The notes beneath the pieces were generated by a model, which was not told the DNA's origin, did no database searches, and saw nothing but the letters and a program-made list of their open reading frames with translations. Both the position numbers and the translations under genes were made by a program. Below are positions 11,115 through 22,996 of a DNA stretch of 64,000 nucleotides, piece by piece. This DNA is from Chlorops oryzae (taxonomy: Eukaryota > Arthropoda > Insecta > Diptera > Chloropidae). The DNA lies in the NCBI GenBank assembly GCA_020466095.1, contig CM035807.1:16850985-16914984 (forward strand), read 5' to 3'. The stretch's first letter is position 1, and the number at the start of each line of letters is the position of its first letter.

Positions 11115-11880
11115 TTATATCTCGTGCAGGATTCCGGCGCGATATTTCTCAAGAAATAACCAAAGCATTGTGGCCAATTGATCCAGCAGAGCAAAATACC
11201 TTCGCAGCAATAAAATTCTCATCAGAATGATCGTTGTGGCCGAACAGCTTAGCTCCAACGATGAGCTCCGACGGTGCGCAAAGAGAAAGACACAATCCAA
11301 GAACTCTTCAAACAAGAGAACACTGTCCAAATTTGGCAAAAGAACAATCAGGCGTGAAACACGAAGATTACAAATTTCTCGGAGCAACAAATTCATGCGT
11401 CGGCCAAGAAGAGAAGACGTTACACGTTCTCCCCTCAACTTTGGCTTTCATTACAACGGAAAAAAAACAATAAAACCAAAAAGCAAAAAAACAAAGAACA
11501 ACAAACCCTAAATCCGGCAAAACAGAGAACGATCGCGTTTTCTCTTCGCGAAAACAACGACAACAAAAACAAAAGACTTCATCGCAAATTGAGTTCGGAA
11601 TTCGAAATCGCGAAACCGAAGCCGCCTAACATATGGGCATGGGATGGAAATGGATGGCGGTATCAGAATCACACTAAAGAGAAGCTCATGCCATCATCAT
11701 CATGATGAACATCATGATCGCTGCTATCAACTTCATCATGATAGCGATCATCATTTTGGCGTGCGGACGCAACGATCAGAATGAAAATGGAATGGAATTG
11801 AATCGTTTTGGATCGGATTGAAACACACTTCGGAGACGTCGGAGCTGAAGACACAACACAGCCGCTCAAAGAAAGACAGA
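11115..11880. other. Higher-GC region upstream of a candidate promoter
   Basis: Overlapping frames on both strands (11115-11438 -, 11227-11511 +) show no domain. CAA-type tracts lie near 11555-11575. An imperfect hairpin (ATGATCGCT...GATAGCGATCAT) lies at about 11713-11752. Its position just before a TATA box and 5'-UTR-like DNA suggests promoter-proximal regulatory sequence, which is an inference. Confidence 0.3.
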
Positions 11881-11939
11881 ACGTTGAATTGTAATTGAAG
11901 CGATTTTGGTTCTGAGCCGAGGCAGCCGAGGAGTCTCGT

Positions 11940-11990
11940 AACACAACGCGAGGGTATATAAGAATCTGGCGCGTAGGGCCATTGGGCAAT
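11940..11990 (+). promoter_or_regulatory. Candidate TATA-type core promoter
   Basis: TATATAAG at 11955-11962 lies in a locally GC-rich stretch. A start about 25-31 nt downstream would fall near 11980-11986 (CCATTGG). No strong TCAGT initiator is present there. The downstream DNA looks like a fly 5' UTR and ends at a consensus splice donor, which is the main support. Confidence 0.4.
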
Positions 11991-12350
11991 ATTTGCATCG
12001 GGATCGCAGTCGCTGGAGGTTCACAACAGAAGCCTCTAAGGTTCGCGAAATTTACAAAAAATAAACAAACAACAACAAATTTATCGAAAATTCGAAATTT
12101 CAAAAAAAGCCGTTGTGAAAGAAAGTGCGAAAAAAAATTCATGTGTGAAGAAGAATTCGAGAGAGAAAAAAAATATATTCGGTTGTGTGAAAATTTTGGA
12201 AAACAGAGTCGTAAAAAAAATCAATTTTTTTGGGAATAAAAAATTATATCGAAAATATCCCATCTCAAGGGAAGAATATTTGTCTTTCTTTATTTATTCT
12301 TTTAAATTTATTTTTCTGACATTCAAAAGAAGTGCAAATTTTTTATTCTT
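11981..12350 (+). other. Candidate non-coding first exon with GTGAGT donor
   Basis: A/GAAA-rich sequence with GTTGTGAAAGAAAGTGCGAA resembles fly 5' UTRs and ends ...TTCTTG followed by GTGAGT at 12351-12356. An 85-codon frame begins at 11982 but is dominated by K/E/R/F from low-complexity DNA, so I read the exon as untranslated. The gene it would serve must lie to the right, beyond a long intron. No downstream exon could be matched in this window. Confidence 0.35.
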
Positions 12351-12356
12351 GGTGAG

Positions 12357-12831
12357 TGTTGATTTTAGAAATTTTAAAGACTAACAAAAATTTTAAAAAT
12401 TAAAAATTTGGCTATACTATTAACCATCGATGATCGAACGACAACACAAATCAAAAACTATCTTCTGATATAGTATTAAGAATAATTTTAAAAATTTTAA
12501 ATTTAAAAAAAATGAAGAATAATTTTTAAATTTATTTAAATGATTATTTTCGTCCTAAAATTAGAAGCAAGGATTCAAATAAACTTTTCAAAAATAAGTC
12601 TACAATGATGCCAATTAATAAAATTCAAATTTTGCAACCCATAAAAGGACATTAAAGCATCCTCTTAACTATTTTTGGAAAACGTTTCGCGGTTTATGGT
12701 TGGCAACAAGTGAATAGGCCGCCATAAGCGGGAATATACCACAAGCAAGATTTCAAAATCACTTAAAAGGCACTCTTCCCAAAAGAATATCCTTTTCTAT
12801 AATGGTTAATAACTATGTGAGTTTGAAACTA
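12357..12831. other. AT-rich, intron-like spacer
   Basis: If the first exon is real this is the start of its intron. No gene or element recognised. Confidence 0.5.
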
Positions 12832-12975
12832 CAGTGTACCCTCTCTTAAGCGGACACCTAAGGTGCCGAAAAATATCCGCTTAAGAGGAAACTATTTGAG
12901 AAGCAGCAAAACTACTTAAATCATTCTTAAATAGTGTCCCCTCAAGAGGAGTGTCCGCAAGGAGAGAGTACACTG
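12832..12975. mobile_element. pogo-like MITE (144 bp)
   Basis: The ends CAGTGTACCCTCTCTTAAGC and, reverse-complemented, CAGTGTACTCTCTCCTTGCG form a TIR of about 28 bp with GCGGACAC inside. TA lies on both sides. Related copies are at 14990-15098 (decayed) and 56327-56624 (interrupted). Confidence 0.8.
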
Positions 12976-12977
12976 TA

Positions 12978-13520
12978 ATTGTCTGACGTTAACTGAAACC
13001 AGGTTCCATCAATTTATGGACTGTCCACATTTCTCATGTGTATTGAGATATTTATTTCTTAATACTAACGTTGATGCATTGCTTTTAAGCTTGGCAAGAA
13101 GAGCTGGTGCTGGTTAAGGGGAATTTCTCAAAAATGAAGGGATGTTTTCGGGCTTTAGCGGGGACTTAAGCGAGAAAATTCTAAAAAGAAATTTTTTAAG
13201 GAAAGAAGCTTATATTTTGAGAAGATTTCAAAATTAGATTTACTGAAAATTTTCCTTTATTTTCAGACATTCAAGGGGTATACAAATCTCCGAAAAAGCT
13301 GGTAAAATTTGTAAGGCAACAGTTTGAGTAAATTCTCCCCCTCTTTGGAAAGCTTTTCTTAGAAGAAAAATACTTCAAATATTTTAAGACTATTTTTCCC
13401 AAGCACTTTTATATATAAATACCTACGTCAAGTACTTCTATATATGTATATACGATCGTAACTACTGATTATGGAGTAAAAGCATTTTTTGAGAGTCTAC
13501 GAACATTAGAAATAAGTCCC
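12978..13520. other. Unannotated spacer
   Basis: AT-rich DNA with several pyrimidine-rich CAG sites but no supported exon. Confidence 0.5.
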
Positions 13521-13522
13521 TT

Positions 13523-14095
13523 CCCAGCGGGGCAAATTCACATTACGGAATCGAATACTTCTCAAATATTTAGCAGTCAGTATGCCAGAACGAATCGATT
13601 ACAAACCAGATTACTTGTATACATATAAGCATGGCCGCTTTTTAATCAGCGCTCTTTACGAACCTATTTATATATTTACACGAATCTGTCACAGCACTTT
13701 CGAATTCAGAACAAAAACTCTTTTATTTCTGTTATGCAACTCGATTTTTCATCCATTATAAATTATTATATAAATATAACCTTTGAAATTTATAACGAAA
13801 TAGAGTATTCCTTAGAGCTTTACCATTTTTCCACTTTTTCTTGGTTGCGCGGAGATTCGAACTCGGGCCTTCTAAATGCTGAGCATTGACGCTATCCACT
13901 ACGCCATAGGCGACCTGTGATTCATACGCAGCAAATATGTTATATCAATGTTCGAGAAATTTTCCCCGCATTCATTGTTGGGAAAAAACACCTAAATTAA
14001 ACCTTGATTACAATAGAACCAAATGCAATCTATTACAAGTATGCTTTCCGTAATGCATTTTGTGGATGCAACCCATTTAGCAGTGCGCCGCTGGG
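13523..14095 (-). mobile_element. CCCAGC-ended element with tRNA-like insert (573 bp)
   Basis: The left end is CCCAGCGGGGCAAATT and the right end GCGCCGCTGGG, so both termini read CCCAGCGG inward. TT lies on each side. A minus-strand tRNA-like sequence begins about 180 bp from the right end. That is the same relative position as in the 575-bp element at 46760, where the tRNA-like sequence is on the plus strand. The remaining interior is not similar to the 46-kb copy. It is non-coding. Confidence 0.6.
13843..13916 (-). repeat. tRNA-like sequence inside the CCCAGC-ended element
   Basis: The minus strand has an A box TGGCGTAGTGGATAGCG, an anticodon-arm region around ATGCTCAGCAT, and a B box GAGTTCGAATCTC with 4 of 5 T-stem pairs. 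The acceptor strands do not pair, so it is not a functional tRNA gene. Confidence 0.6.
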
Positions 14096-14097
14096 TT

Positions 14098-14985
14098 TTT
14101 CACATAATCAAAGCAAAGAGAAAGAATTATAAATAGCCCAAAAAAAGTTTTCACTTTTTAATGAAATATAGTTTTCCTCAAAAAACTCTCTAAACTGATC
14201 AATCCTTAAATTTAAACGAGAATTTATTTCTTTAGAAAAAAATCTCACACATTTGAGGGTAAAAAAAAATCCTCTTGCCATGACCTCATGATTGATGATA
14301 CAAATGTAGTGAAAAGTTTGATTTATTATTCGAAAGCACTTCTTCAATTGCATTTTGCAAGTACTTTTTAAAAATCTTTATTCGATTTTATTTCCATTGA
14401 AACACTCGAAGCAAATGTTATGCTCGGCATGGCACATTGCATTGAAATGGTTCTTTTTCTCTAAGCTGTTAAGTTTCTTGAGTTTTTCTTTCCTATTTTC
14501 TATTTTTTTTTTTTCTTCGTTTAAATAAATCGAAAATTCTAATAAAAGAAAATAAATAAAATCAAAGAAAAACTTCACTCATATCCTTAGCGCTGAGGCA
14601 TCATCTATCAATGCAATTGAAAGAAAAACTTAAATTTTATTTCCTTTTCAAGTTGGAAAATGAAAATCTCTTCCAAGTGAATAAAAAAAAAAACTAAATA
14701 AATAAATAAATGAAAATAATATGTATGAACATTTTCCGGGGGAAAAACACAATCTCTTTGAGTCATTATTCATAAGTTTTGCGTCATGGTGTCTTCGAAA
14801 AGAAATTCATATAATTTTTATGTGATTTTTTCAATAAAATCGGTTCAAAATTATCAGTGGAGAACCTGCAAAAAGGACTAAATAATAAGCCCATTACAGA
14901 ATGCATATTTTATAAGGAGAGCTTGCGATAAACTCTATATATTTTTATACAGAAAAACTCATTTAAAGGAGTTCTTTATACATAG
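14098..14985. other. Unannotated AT-rich DNA
   Basis: Minus frames at 14108-14353 and 14378-14578 are phenylalanine/lysine-rich products of A/T tracts. No gene recognised. Confidence 0.5.
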
Positions 14986-14989
14986 TACT

Positions 14990-15098
14990 ATGTCTTAAAG
15001 GGACACCTACGGGACCGAAAAATATATCCCCTTAAGAGGGAACTATTTGAGAAGCAAGAACACTGGAGCATTTTCAAAAAGCGTCCGCTTTAACAAAT
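14990..15098. mobile_element. Decayed pogo-like MITE copy
   Basis: It shares GGGACACCTACGGGACCGAA, CCTTAAGAGG and AACTATTTGAGAAGCA with the MITE at 12832-12975. The left terminus is eroded and the right terminus (GCGTCCGC) is truncated. Confidence 0.6.
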
Positions 15099-15349
15099 CA
15101 ACCATCAAACGCTCCGAGGTCATTACATCCATAATTCGATTCGGGATATCTTTCGATCTTAATTGAAAAAAAATTGTTATAAATAACCAAATTTAGTATC
15201 GAATGGCATTTAAAAAGATTAATGCGATAATTGCGATGTCTTGCGGTAGTAAAAAGTTTAATAAAAATCGAAAAAAAATTAACACGTGACTCAAATTAAG
15301 CCCCCTTTTTAAAGTGAACAAACCCTTTTAGGAAGCCAATCCCAAAATC

Positions 15350-15600
15350 CGGTTTAGATACCATTCAAGCGACATGACGCGTCACTGCCTGAAGGCTGAA
15401 TATGTGAGATCATTCTGAGAATGGCTGGTTTATTAGAAAGTGGGTCAATAAAGAGGGTCATGGTGACGGCACAAACAATCTGTGGAGGTGTTACAAACCA
15501 GCGCCCTATTAATATAGAAACAATAGACCTCGATTTGGGCGTGCATGGCATTGGGCTCGTTTTGGGTCCATTTTGTTATATTTGGGCTCGATTTTGGGCG
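15350..15600. pseudogene. Balanced-composition fragment, possible coding relic
   Basis: The segment is open on both strands: plus from 15403 (…RMAGLLESGSIKRVMVTA…) and minus over 15354-15551 (…FIDPLSNKPAILRMISH…). It is more GC-rich than its surroundings. An upstream plus-strand frame (MTRHCLKAEY) would join only through a frameshift. I cannot tell which strand, if either, was coding and do not recognise a family. Confidence 0.2.
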
Positions 15601-15668
15601 CGTTTGTTAATACCCATGCCCGGTTTGGGCGCGATACTGTTCATTATTTGGGCCCGGCTTCGGCGTGA
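15535..15668 (+). repeat. Irregular TTTGGGC(T/G)CG repeats
   Basis: At least six interspersed copies of a decamer-like word (TTGGGCTCG, TTTGGGCGCG, TTTGGGCCCG) occur over about 130 bp. It is non-coding and of unknown origin. Confidence 0.6.
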
Positions 15669-15679
15669 AAAATAAATAC

Positions 15680-17008
15680 AAATATTTTTACTCGGGTTAG
15701 CATTTAACCTTCATTTAAAATTTAATGTTAACAGGCAGAGATCTCAAATGCAAATTCCACAATTTTTTCCCATCCATAGTACATCACAGCATCCTCATAA
15801 GGCAAATACAGCAAGAATATCTTGGTGTTACTAACTTGGTGGCTTCTCTCGAAAATATGAGAGAAATGAAACCTCCTAACTAATAAAAATAGTCTGTTTG
15901 GCACACCTTGGATTTCAAAATTACTTTCCTGACGTGAATTAACAATGTTCAAGTAGCAACTTTGGCCACTTCAAACCTCTTCAGATGTCCTTGAGAAGAA
16001 TTAAAGAAATTTCTTTTTTTGTAGACTTCTTCAGCTACCCATCCACTCAATTCATTCTTTCAAAATGTCTTCTTTCGACATCTGCTTTAATAAACAATCT
16101 CAAATATGATAATGGAGCTTATTAGCATTTTCATTGAGTCAGCGGCAAAACAAGATTCAATAATAACAACACCTCAAGCGAATGCGAAGGAAACGCAGGA
16201 ATTCCTTCGAGCAATAAATTATATGAACCTTTCTTTTTCCTTCTTCTTCTTCGTCTTCGTCCTCTTCTTCCTCTGTTCCTTATAAGTAAGACGAAATAAT
16301 TCGGATTATCGAATCACTTCACACTTAAGACAATTTATTTTTTTACAAATCATTCACTTGCTAACTGCCTTCCCTCAAAATTCATTCAATTTGATTTAAT
16401 TCCTTTCCTTTCCTCTTCCTCTTCCGCTTCTCTTACATTTTTCCTTCTTTCTTTCCATTCAATCCGCCTTTGTCTTCGGTGAGTAAATTTTGGAAATTTA
16501 TTTTCGTTTTATCGCTTCTTTTGAACACGCTCTAAACGACCGTTTATCAAATTATTAGCGATTCAACAAAAGGATTTCGAATTTTCAAAAGTTCTCCCCT
16601 CAGATTAATACGAAAATAAACACAAATAAATCGCCACCGATGTCAAATAACGACTGACAAAGCACCTGTCAATGATGTTGCCAGATGGAGATAAAAAAAA
16701 AATAAAAAATTGAACAAAAAAAATTATAAAAAATAAAAATAAAAAAACCATCGCGAGACCTGTGCCACCGTCAGTGATGCATTTTATGTTGATTTGGATG
16801 TGTGCTCTTACCTACCTATAGTACCCTATGTATATTCACCAGTAAACGAATCGTCGTAAACGTCAAAAGTGTCAGTAAAAGAAAAGAAATTACTTCAACT
16901 TACAACGCGAATGTCAAATGCCGCCAATTCGCTCGCCTCGCTGCCGCTCGCCTCGCCTCGCCCCGATGCCTCCCGAGTCACTTGAGCCATTTTTCGAACT
17001 TTCCGTCA
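15680..17008. other. Mixed spacer with pyrimidine tracts
   Basis: A minus frame (about 15970 to 15728, ending ...EFAFEISAC) has ordinary composition but no ATG and no recognised domain. A CTT-type tract lies at about 16235-16275 and a long C/T-rich stretch at 16395-16475 ends at a donor-like GTGAGT (16480). CTCGC pentamer repeats lie near 16925-16960. No gene is called. Confidence 0.45.
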
Positions 17009-17727
17009 AGGGAAAAAGTTTTTGCCGTATTGGTTTTTTTCTCTTATTTTTATTATTGGCATTTTTTATATCCTTCAAATTTTTGTTTTTCATTGTGGAA
17101 ATGGTTATTTTTAGTTTTTGACGTTTCTTTTCTTCAGCCATTTGACGCTTTGTCCTTGGTAAGAGAAGACGACAAACAATTTAATTTATGAATACCAGCT
17201 CGCTCGGACATAACAAATGCGCTTCTGTCTCCGCCGTCAGCCCTATTGTCGTCGTCGTCGTGGTCGCCGTTGTCTTCTCCTTCTCCTTCGTGTAACAGCC
17301 AGACCGAAGAAGCGAAAAAGTAGAAAAAAACACTCGGTTTCGGATATCCTGGAGCACAGTTTGTAAGCCAGCCAAAAACTGGGAAAATCGCTATAATCGA
17401 ACAATCGCGTCCGTTCGTCGGTCGACGCGTAAAATTTGAATTTTTCGATTGTTATTTTTCGAATGGCACAAGAATGTTGAAATCACAACAACGACGTAAC
17501 CGTGATTTAATGTAAGCATTGAGGATATCCCAATGAAGCTCATTGATGTCTCCCGATGTCGCCCAGTCTTTTCGTCTCCCCACTGACTCGTTCAAACTTG
17601 AAGAGTAGCGATTGAAACTTCATATTATGAGATAGATCCTTTCCCTTTTTTTTCTCCTGCTTGCTTTCGATTCGATGGATTCGTCGTCGTCGTCATCGCC
17701 ATCGTCGCCGTCGTTGGACGCGATGCA

Positions 17728-18240
17728 ATGCGATTTTCGCATAATAATAATTTCGTCGACGTGCTCAGAATTGATGGCTCAAATGACGACAGCTCAGTGC
17801 GCTTTTTACTGATAAGTGATAGCCGAGGCGGTGGCCGCATTAATGCCATCGCTTTGAATGTAAGCAACACTACTCTTAGCCATCATCGACATTGCCATCG
17901 CCGTTCGGCATCACCATCACCATCACCATTCCCATCACCGCTGTGTCGTCAACATTGCCATCAACTTGAATTGGCTGAAAAATGTAATTCACGCATTGAG
18001 ATTCTCTCCTTCCCTCCACCTCACCTCTCTCTAGCTACCGACAGTCTGTCGTGGCAGTAAGTGAAGTGCCAGTAAGTCCAAGGACTACTTCTGCTGCTAC
18101 TACCACCACCACTACCACTACCTACTGTGCTGAGTGTTGTCGTCGTTATCGTCACTTGTCAAGCATCGATATCTATGCGAGTTGAATGGAAGTTTAATGG
18201 ACCAAAAAGCTAAAGTGAACAATGGTGTCAATTAAAACTT
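17728..18240. other. Well-conserved higher-GC block of the duplicated unit
   Basis: This block is almost unchanged between the two units while its neighbours are not. A plus frame starting MRFSHNNNFVD runs into a site AAT/GTAAGC near 17860 that resembles a splice donor. The frame passes into histidine- and serine/proline-rich low complexity beyond it, and the upstream frame differs between units by an indel. It may be regulatory or 5'-UTR DNA; coding function is not supported. Confidence 0.3.
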
Positions 18241-18529
18241 ACATGGTTAGGCGGCGACGGACGAGGGAAAAGCGCGAAATTTTAATTACGATTTAAGCTA
18301 TTAATGCCTTGTGTAGCTGCCAATTTCGAATGAAACAGGCCTTTTGAAAGCCTCCGCGTAAATTCTTTGAGGAATTTATTTCCGAAATGTATGTTTTTAT
18401 ACCCTCAGTACCTATGTACGTAGTGAGCACTTTGAAAATACATATTTTGACAGTAAACTCATTCCAAATTCCAAGGTGTAGGTATTTTAATACTCTTACT
18501 TGTTCTGTTCAAAAAAGGGTTACCACAGG

Positions 18530-19055
18530 CAGTGGCGTGTCCAGAGAAAGAGTGCTTTGATAGTGCTTTTATTTTCCACAGTGGTATATCTGAACAAATA
18601 TAAGAATTGAACACCAAAAAATTTTTTTTGGGGTTAGAGGAAAGTTGTAGAGAGTTATGGACCAAAAACTAAAAAAATGCGAAAATTCATGGCGTCCGAT
18701 CTTAGATGAAAATTTTATATGAATAAGTGAAAAATTCTAAGAAATTTTAGCCTAAATTTTTTCAATAAAACTGTCACTTACAGTTTGGACATAGACCAAA
18801 CTAGTAATTAATAGATTCATTTTGAAAAAATTTAGCACCAAATTCTTAGAATTAGTTTCACTTATTCACTATAAAAATTTTCATCTAAATCGGACGCCAT
18901 GAATTTTTCGCATTTTTTTGGTTTTTGGTCCATAACTCTCTAAGCTTCCTCTAGATCAACATTTTTTTTTGGGGTTAATGTCTTATAATTGTTCAATATA
19001 CCACTGTGGAAAATTTAAGCACTATCAAAGCACTCTTTCTCTAGACACGCCACTG
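18530..19055. mobile_element. hAT-type MITE with perfect 8-bp target duplication
   Basis: The ends CAGTGGCGTGTCCAGAGAAA and, reverse-complemented, CAGTGGCGTGTCTAGAGAAA form long inverted arms (over 200 bp of near-palindrome, meeting near 18790). ACCACAGG flanks both sides (18522-18529 and 19056-19063). An 8-bp duplication with CAGTGGCG ends is diagnostic of hAT elements. It is non-coding. A badly degraded counterpart is at 22220-22996 in unit 2. Confidence 0.9.
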
Positions 19056-19761
19056 ACCACAGGGTCTCCAAGAAGTCCCGGCAAATATTGTAGCATTATC
19101 CAAATCATCAGGTGTAATTTTATACATAGTTGGTTCTCCTACACAAAGATCAGATGGAACCACAAATCATGGGGTTACCTACGTTATGTTAAGTTGCCTT
19201 AAGATTAGACTGAATTCATAGCATAGAAGCAAATGACAAATTTGGTTTGGAATAATTTTGAATTAATTAAACGATAGACTAAACAAAAACGTTATGAACT
19301 GTTAATAAAATATTCAAAAAAAAAATAAATAAATAAAATTAAAAAAGTATAAAAAAAATAAGTAAATCAAAATGAAAAATTGTATAAAAAAACAAAAGGT
19401 GAATAACATTTGAAAATAAATTTGCCTTATATAAAAGTCCAAAAAGTTTCGAAAACACAAAAATTTTTGCCCAAATACTTGTTTATCTCCACCAACGCTC
19501 GCTATTGCCGCAATCATAGAACTGACCCAAATAGGTAACAAAGAACGAATAAAAAGCACACAAAATTAAAAAAATTTCTTTGAAAAAAATTTTTTATGCC
19601 GAAAAATGCAAATAAGACATTCGACAGTCAACACCAGCTGTGAAATATTGTCCACTTTCTCCCTTTCTCGCCCACCATTGAAATGTAACACTGAATAACT
19701 ACTGCTCCCACTGGCACTTGCAAATGAGACCCTTCCCAGGCCACAGTCAAATCGAAAACAT

Positions 19762-20258
19762 ATAAGGGTGTTACTGTCAATACAATACCCGACAGGGATA
19801 AAGGAAAGATATGAATATTCTTTTGAATATTCTTTTAGAACAGGACATCAGACCACGATCATTACGACAATATATTATGGAGATTTTGAAGATAATATAT
19901 GGCCTCAAATGACACTTCATTTCGATTTCTTAATGAGAATCTCTCAATTTTGCCACGCCCATTTTGGAATATTTAATGACAGGCTTTAATTTTGATCTCG
20001 CATTTCTTTTAACTAATTCGTAAAACACCGTTTGGAGAGCAAATTTTGTGAAATACCCGTTTCATGTACCCCGCAACATGATATTACCAAATTTTGAGCA
20101 GGATATATCAACTCCAATGATAATAAATCGGTATCAACTTGGCAGATCCACGACAATTAGACTGGAGGAGGAAATGTTAAATCTAATATCCTATCTCTCG
20201 CACTTTCTTACATATTTGACTACATAATGCCAAACGAATATCCCACTAGACAATTTCG
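19762..20258 (-). mobile_element. Truncated mini-me-like element in unit 1
   Basis: It begins ATAAGGGTGTTACTGTCAAT, matching unit 2 at 23590. It loses about 300 bp after AAATACCC and has a degraded core and no (GTCY)n run. Confidence 0.6.
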
Positions 20259-22219
20259 GTCAAATATTAAAAAAAATTAAGTTTACAATTCTTTTTGTAG
20301 CCTTTACTGGAGTACCTCTCCAAATGGCTCTTCTTTCAATTACTTCTCATGCGGAGAAGATAAAAAAATTATTCATATATCAATTCTGTACCGTATGATA
20401 TAAATCTATTCTTCACAAAGGACAGATAGCAGTAAGTTTCCCTTAGGAGGGTAATGTTAAACAATTTATCACCATGATATTCATACGAAATTTATAACAC
20501 AAAGATAGGATACCTCCACCACACACACTGTAAAAAAAATTATAAAATACCAATTCAACGTCACGAACTGTACCAAGCTATTTCATCTCCAGAAGGAAAT
20601 ACTTAAACTCTGTACCCTATGTCTATCCTCACAAAGACGTGGTAGCAAATCCTAAAGAGAGAATTTTAATGACATCACTTAAAATATCCCAAATTAGAAT
20701 CGGCCATATCTCCCCCCCTCAATTAATCACTAGACGCCACTGGTAGTAACCGCAAGGGAAAAATTTTTAGCGTATATTTTTTTCTTATTTTTGACTGGCC
20801 TCAATAATCTTAAATTTGTGTTTTAAATTTGAAATGTATATTTTTTATTTTTTTCAGCCATTGAGTTGCCTGGTAAGAGCAAAACAATTATTTTATCCGT
20901 GCTGGAATAACAAATGCGCTCTGTTCGCGTGCCTATTGCTGTTGTGGTCTTGTTTCCCAATTCCTTCGTGTACGCCTTACCGTGAAGCGAAAAAGTAGAA
21001 AAAGACCTCGGTTTGGTATCCTGGAGCACAGTTCGTAAGCCGCCTAAAACTGGGAAAATGCTATAATCGAAATGCCGTTCGTGGTCGCGTAAATTTGATT
21101 TTTCCATTGTATTTTTCGAATGGCACAAGAATTGAAATACAAACGACGTAACCGTGATTTAATGTAAGCATTGAGGATACCCAATGGAACTATTGACGTC
21201 TCCCGATTGTCGGCTCAATTAAATGCATACCACTGACTCGTTCAAACTTGAAGAGCAGCGATTGAAATTCCATATTATGAGATAGATCCCTTTCCCTTTT
21301 TTTTCTCCTGTTGCTTTCGATTCGATGGATTTCGTCGTCGTCGTCAACGCCATCGTCGCCGTCGTTGGACGCGATGCAATGCGATTTTCGCATAATAATA
21401 ATTTCGTCGACGTGCTCAGAATTGATGGCTCAAATGACGACAGCTCAGTGCGCTTTTTACTGATAAGTGATAGCCGAGGCGGTGGCCGCATTAATGCCAT
21501 CGCTTTGAATGTAAGCAACACTACTCTTAGCCATCATCGACATTGCCATCGCCGTTCGGCATCACCATCACCATCACCATTCCCATCACCGCTGTGTCGT
21601 CAACATTGCCATCAACTTGAATTGGCTGAAAAATGTAATTCACGCATTGAGATTCTCTCCTTCCCTCCACCTCACCTCTCCTAGCTACCGACAGTCTGTC
21701 GTGGCAGTAAGTGAAGTGCCAGTAAGTCCAAGGACTACTTCTGCTGCTACTACACCACCACTACCACTACCTACTGTGCTGAGTGTTGTCGTCGTTATCG
21801 TCACTTGTCAAGCATCGATATCTATGCGAGTTGAATGGAAGTTTAATGGACCAAAAAGCTAAAGTGAACAATGGTGTCAATTAAAACTTACATGGTTAGG
21901 CGGCGACGGACGAGGGAAAAGCGCGAAATTTTAATTACGATTTAAGCTATTAATGCCTTGTGTAGCTGCCAATTTTCGAATGAAACAGGCCTTTTGAAAG
22001 CCTCGCGTCGTAAAAGATGTGCATCGTTAGCGATGAATTTGATTTTCTGATAATTTAATATGCTCTTCAAAAAATGTATACCTACAGTACCTATGTACGT
22101 AAGTGAGCACTTTGAAAATACTATATTTGAAGTAAGGACTCCATTCCAAATCATTGACCAATGGTTATTTTTTTTCTAATACAAAAATCTTAATTTGTTC
22201 TGTTCAAAAAAGGGTTCCA

Positions 22220-22996
22220 CAGGCATTGGCTGTCAAGATTATTAAAAATGAATGCCTTTATTAGTGCTTATAATTTTCAACAGTGGTATATTGAACAATT
22301 ATTCAAGCAATTAACCTATACAAAACATTAAATTTTAAATTGTGCTATCGACGTTACGATAGCTTGACGATTTTCATGAACCAGGTTGGAAATTTTAATT
22401 TTTTAATTTTAATCAATGGTCGATTTAAAAATTATTAATTTTATGGAATAATGCAAATTCAATTTCCGATTTAAAAATCACTTTTGTCCCTAAAATTTTT
22501 TTTAAAAAAACCTAAAAACCTTTTAGGAATTTCCCTTAATTGGACCAAAACTAGAAATGGTTGTAACCAAATCCTAATGGTTTGAAAAAAATTTGGCAAT
22601 TTCGTATGATTTAGAATTTTCAACCTATTCCCGGATTTATGCTTTACAAATCGAGCATGAATTTTTGGAAATAGTTTTTTGATTTTTGGTCAAAAAACGG
22701 GTCGCTAAGTTTCCCAGGTTGACTTTCAAAAATGACTTTCTAAGAAACTTATTTTTTAATTCTATTTTTATTTTCCTTCAAAATACACTGATGGAAAATT
22801 TAACATAATCAAAGGAAAAACTCTTATCAGGAAATTACCATCTTTTTTCCAAAACAAAGGTTTCATAGAATTAAATTCAAATATTTAGATTTCCAATGCA
22901 TAGTGATAAAATTTGAAAATTTTTTAAAATCACTACACTAAGAGGTTCGTTAGGAATTGTGAATTTTCATCCATTAAGTGGGGCATTTTGACAGGG
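22220..22996. mobile_element. Degraded hAT MITE copy in unit 2
   Basis: CCACAGG is followed by CATTGGCTGTCAAGA, where unit 1 has CAGTGGCGTGTCCAGA. Scattered words of the MITE (GTGGTATATTGAACAA, TTTTTGGTCAAAAA) follow in order. Divergence is far greater than in the flanking blocks of the same duplication. Confidence 0.5.

Larger units (their letters stand above)
17009..20752 (+). repeat. Tandem segmental duplication, unit 1
   Basis: Unit 1 and unit 2 (20753-24866) start with AAGGGAAAAA and end with CGCCACTG...GTAGTAACC. Blocks 17728-18330 and 19230-19990 are nearly identical to 21379-21990 and 23050-23830. The intervening blocks (17009-17650, 18370-19200, 20000-20740) have many indels relative to unit 2. 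The unit carries an intact hAT MITE and a truncated mini-me-like element, plus TCG/CAT-type triplet tracts (17670-17720, 17905-17935). Confidence 0.85.

Noticed and set aside
11669..12142. 157-codon minus-strand frame beginning with a hydrophobic segment
   Set aside because: It is antisense to the candidate promoter and leader, its start is the complement of A/GAAA-rich DNA, and it ends in an H/D run from a CAT tract.
16475..16486. GTGAGT donor after a C/T-rich tract
   Set aside because: No leader-like or coding sequence precedes it; the upstream DNA is a pyrimidine run.
17134..17160. 21-nt microexon between TTTTCTTCAG and GTAAGAG in duplication unit 1
   Set aside because: The spacing changes to about 15 nt in unit 2 and no adjoining exon is visible, so the sites are probably chance.
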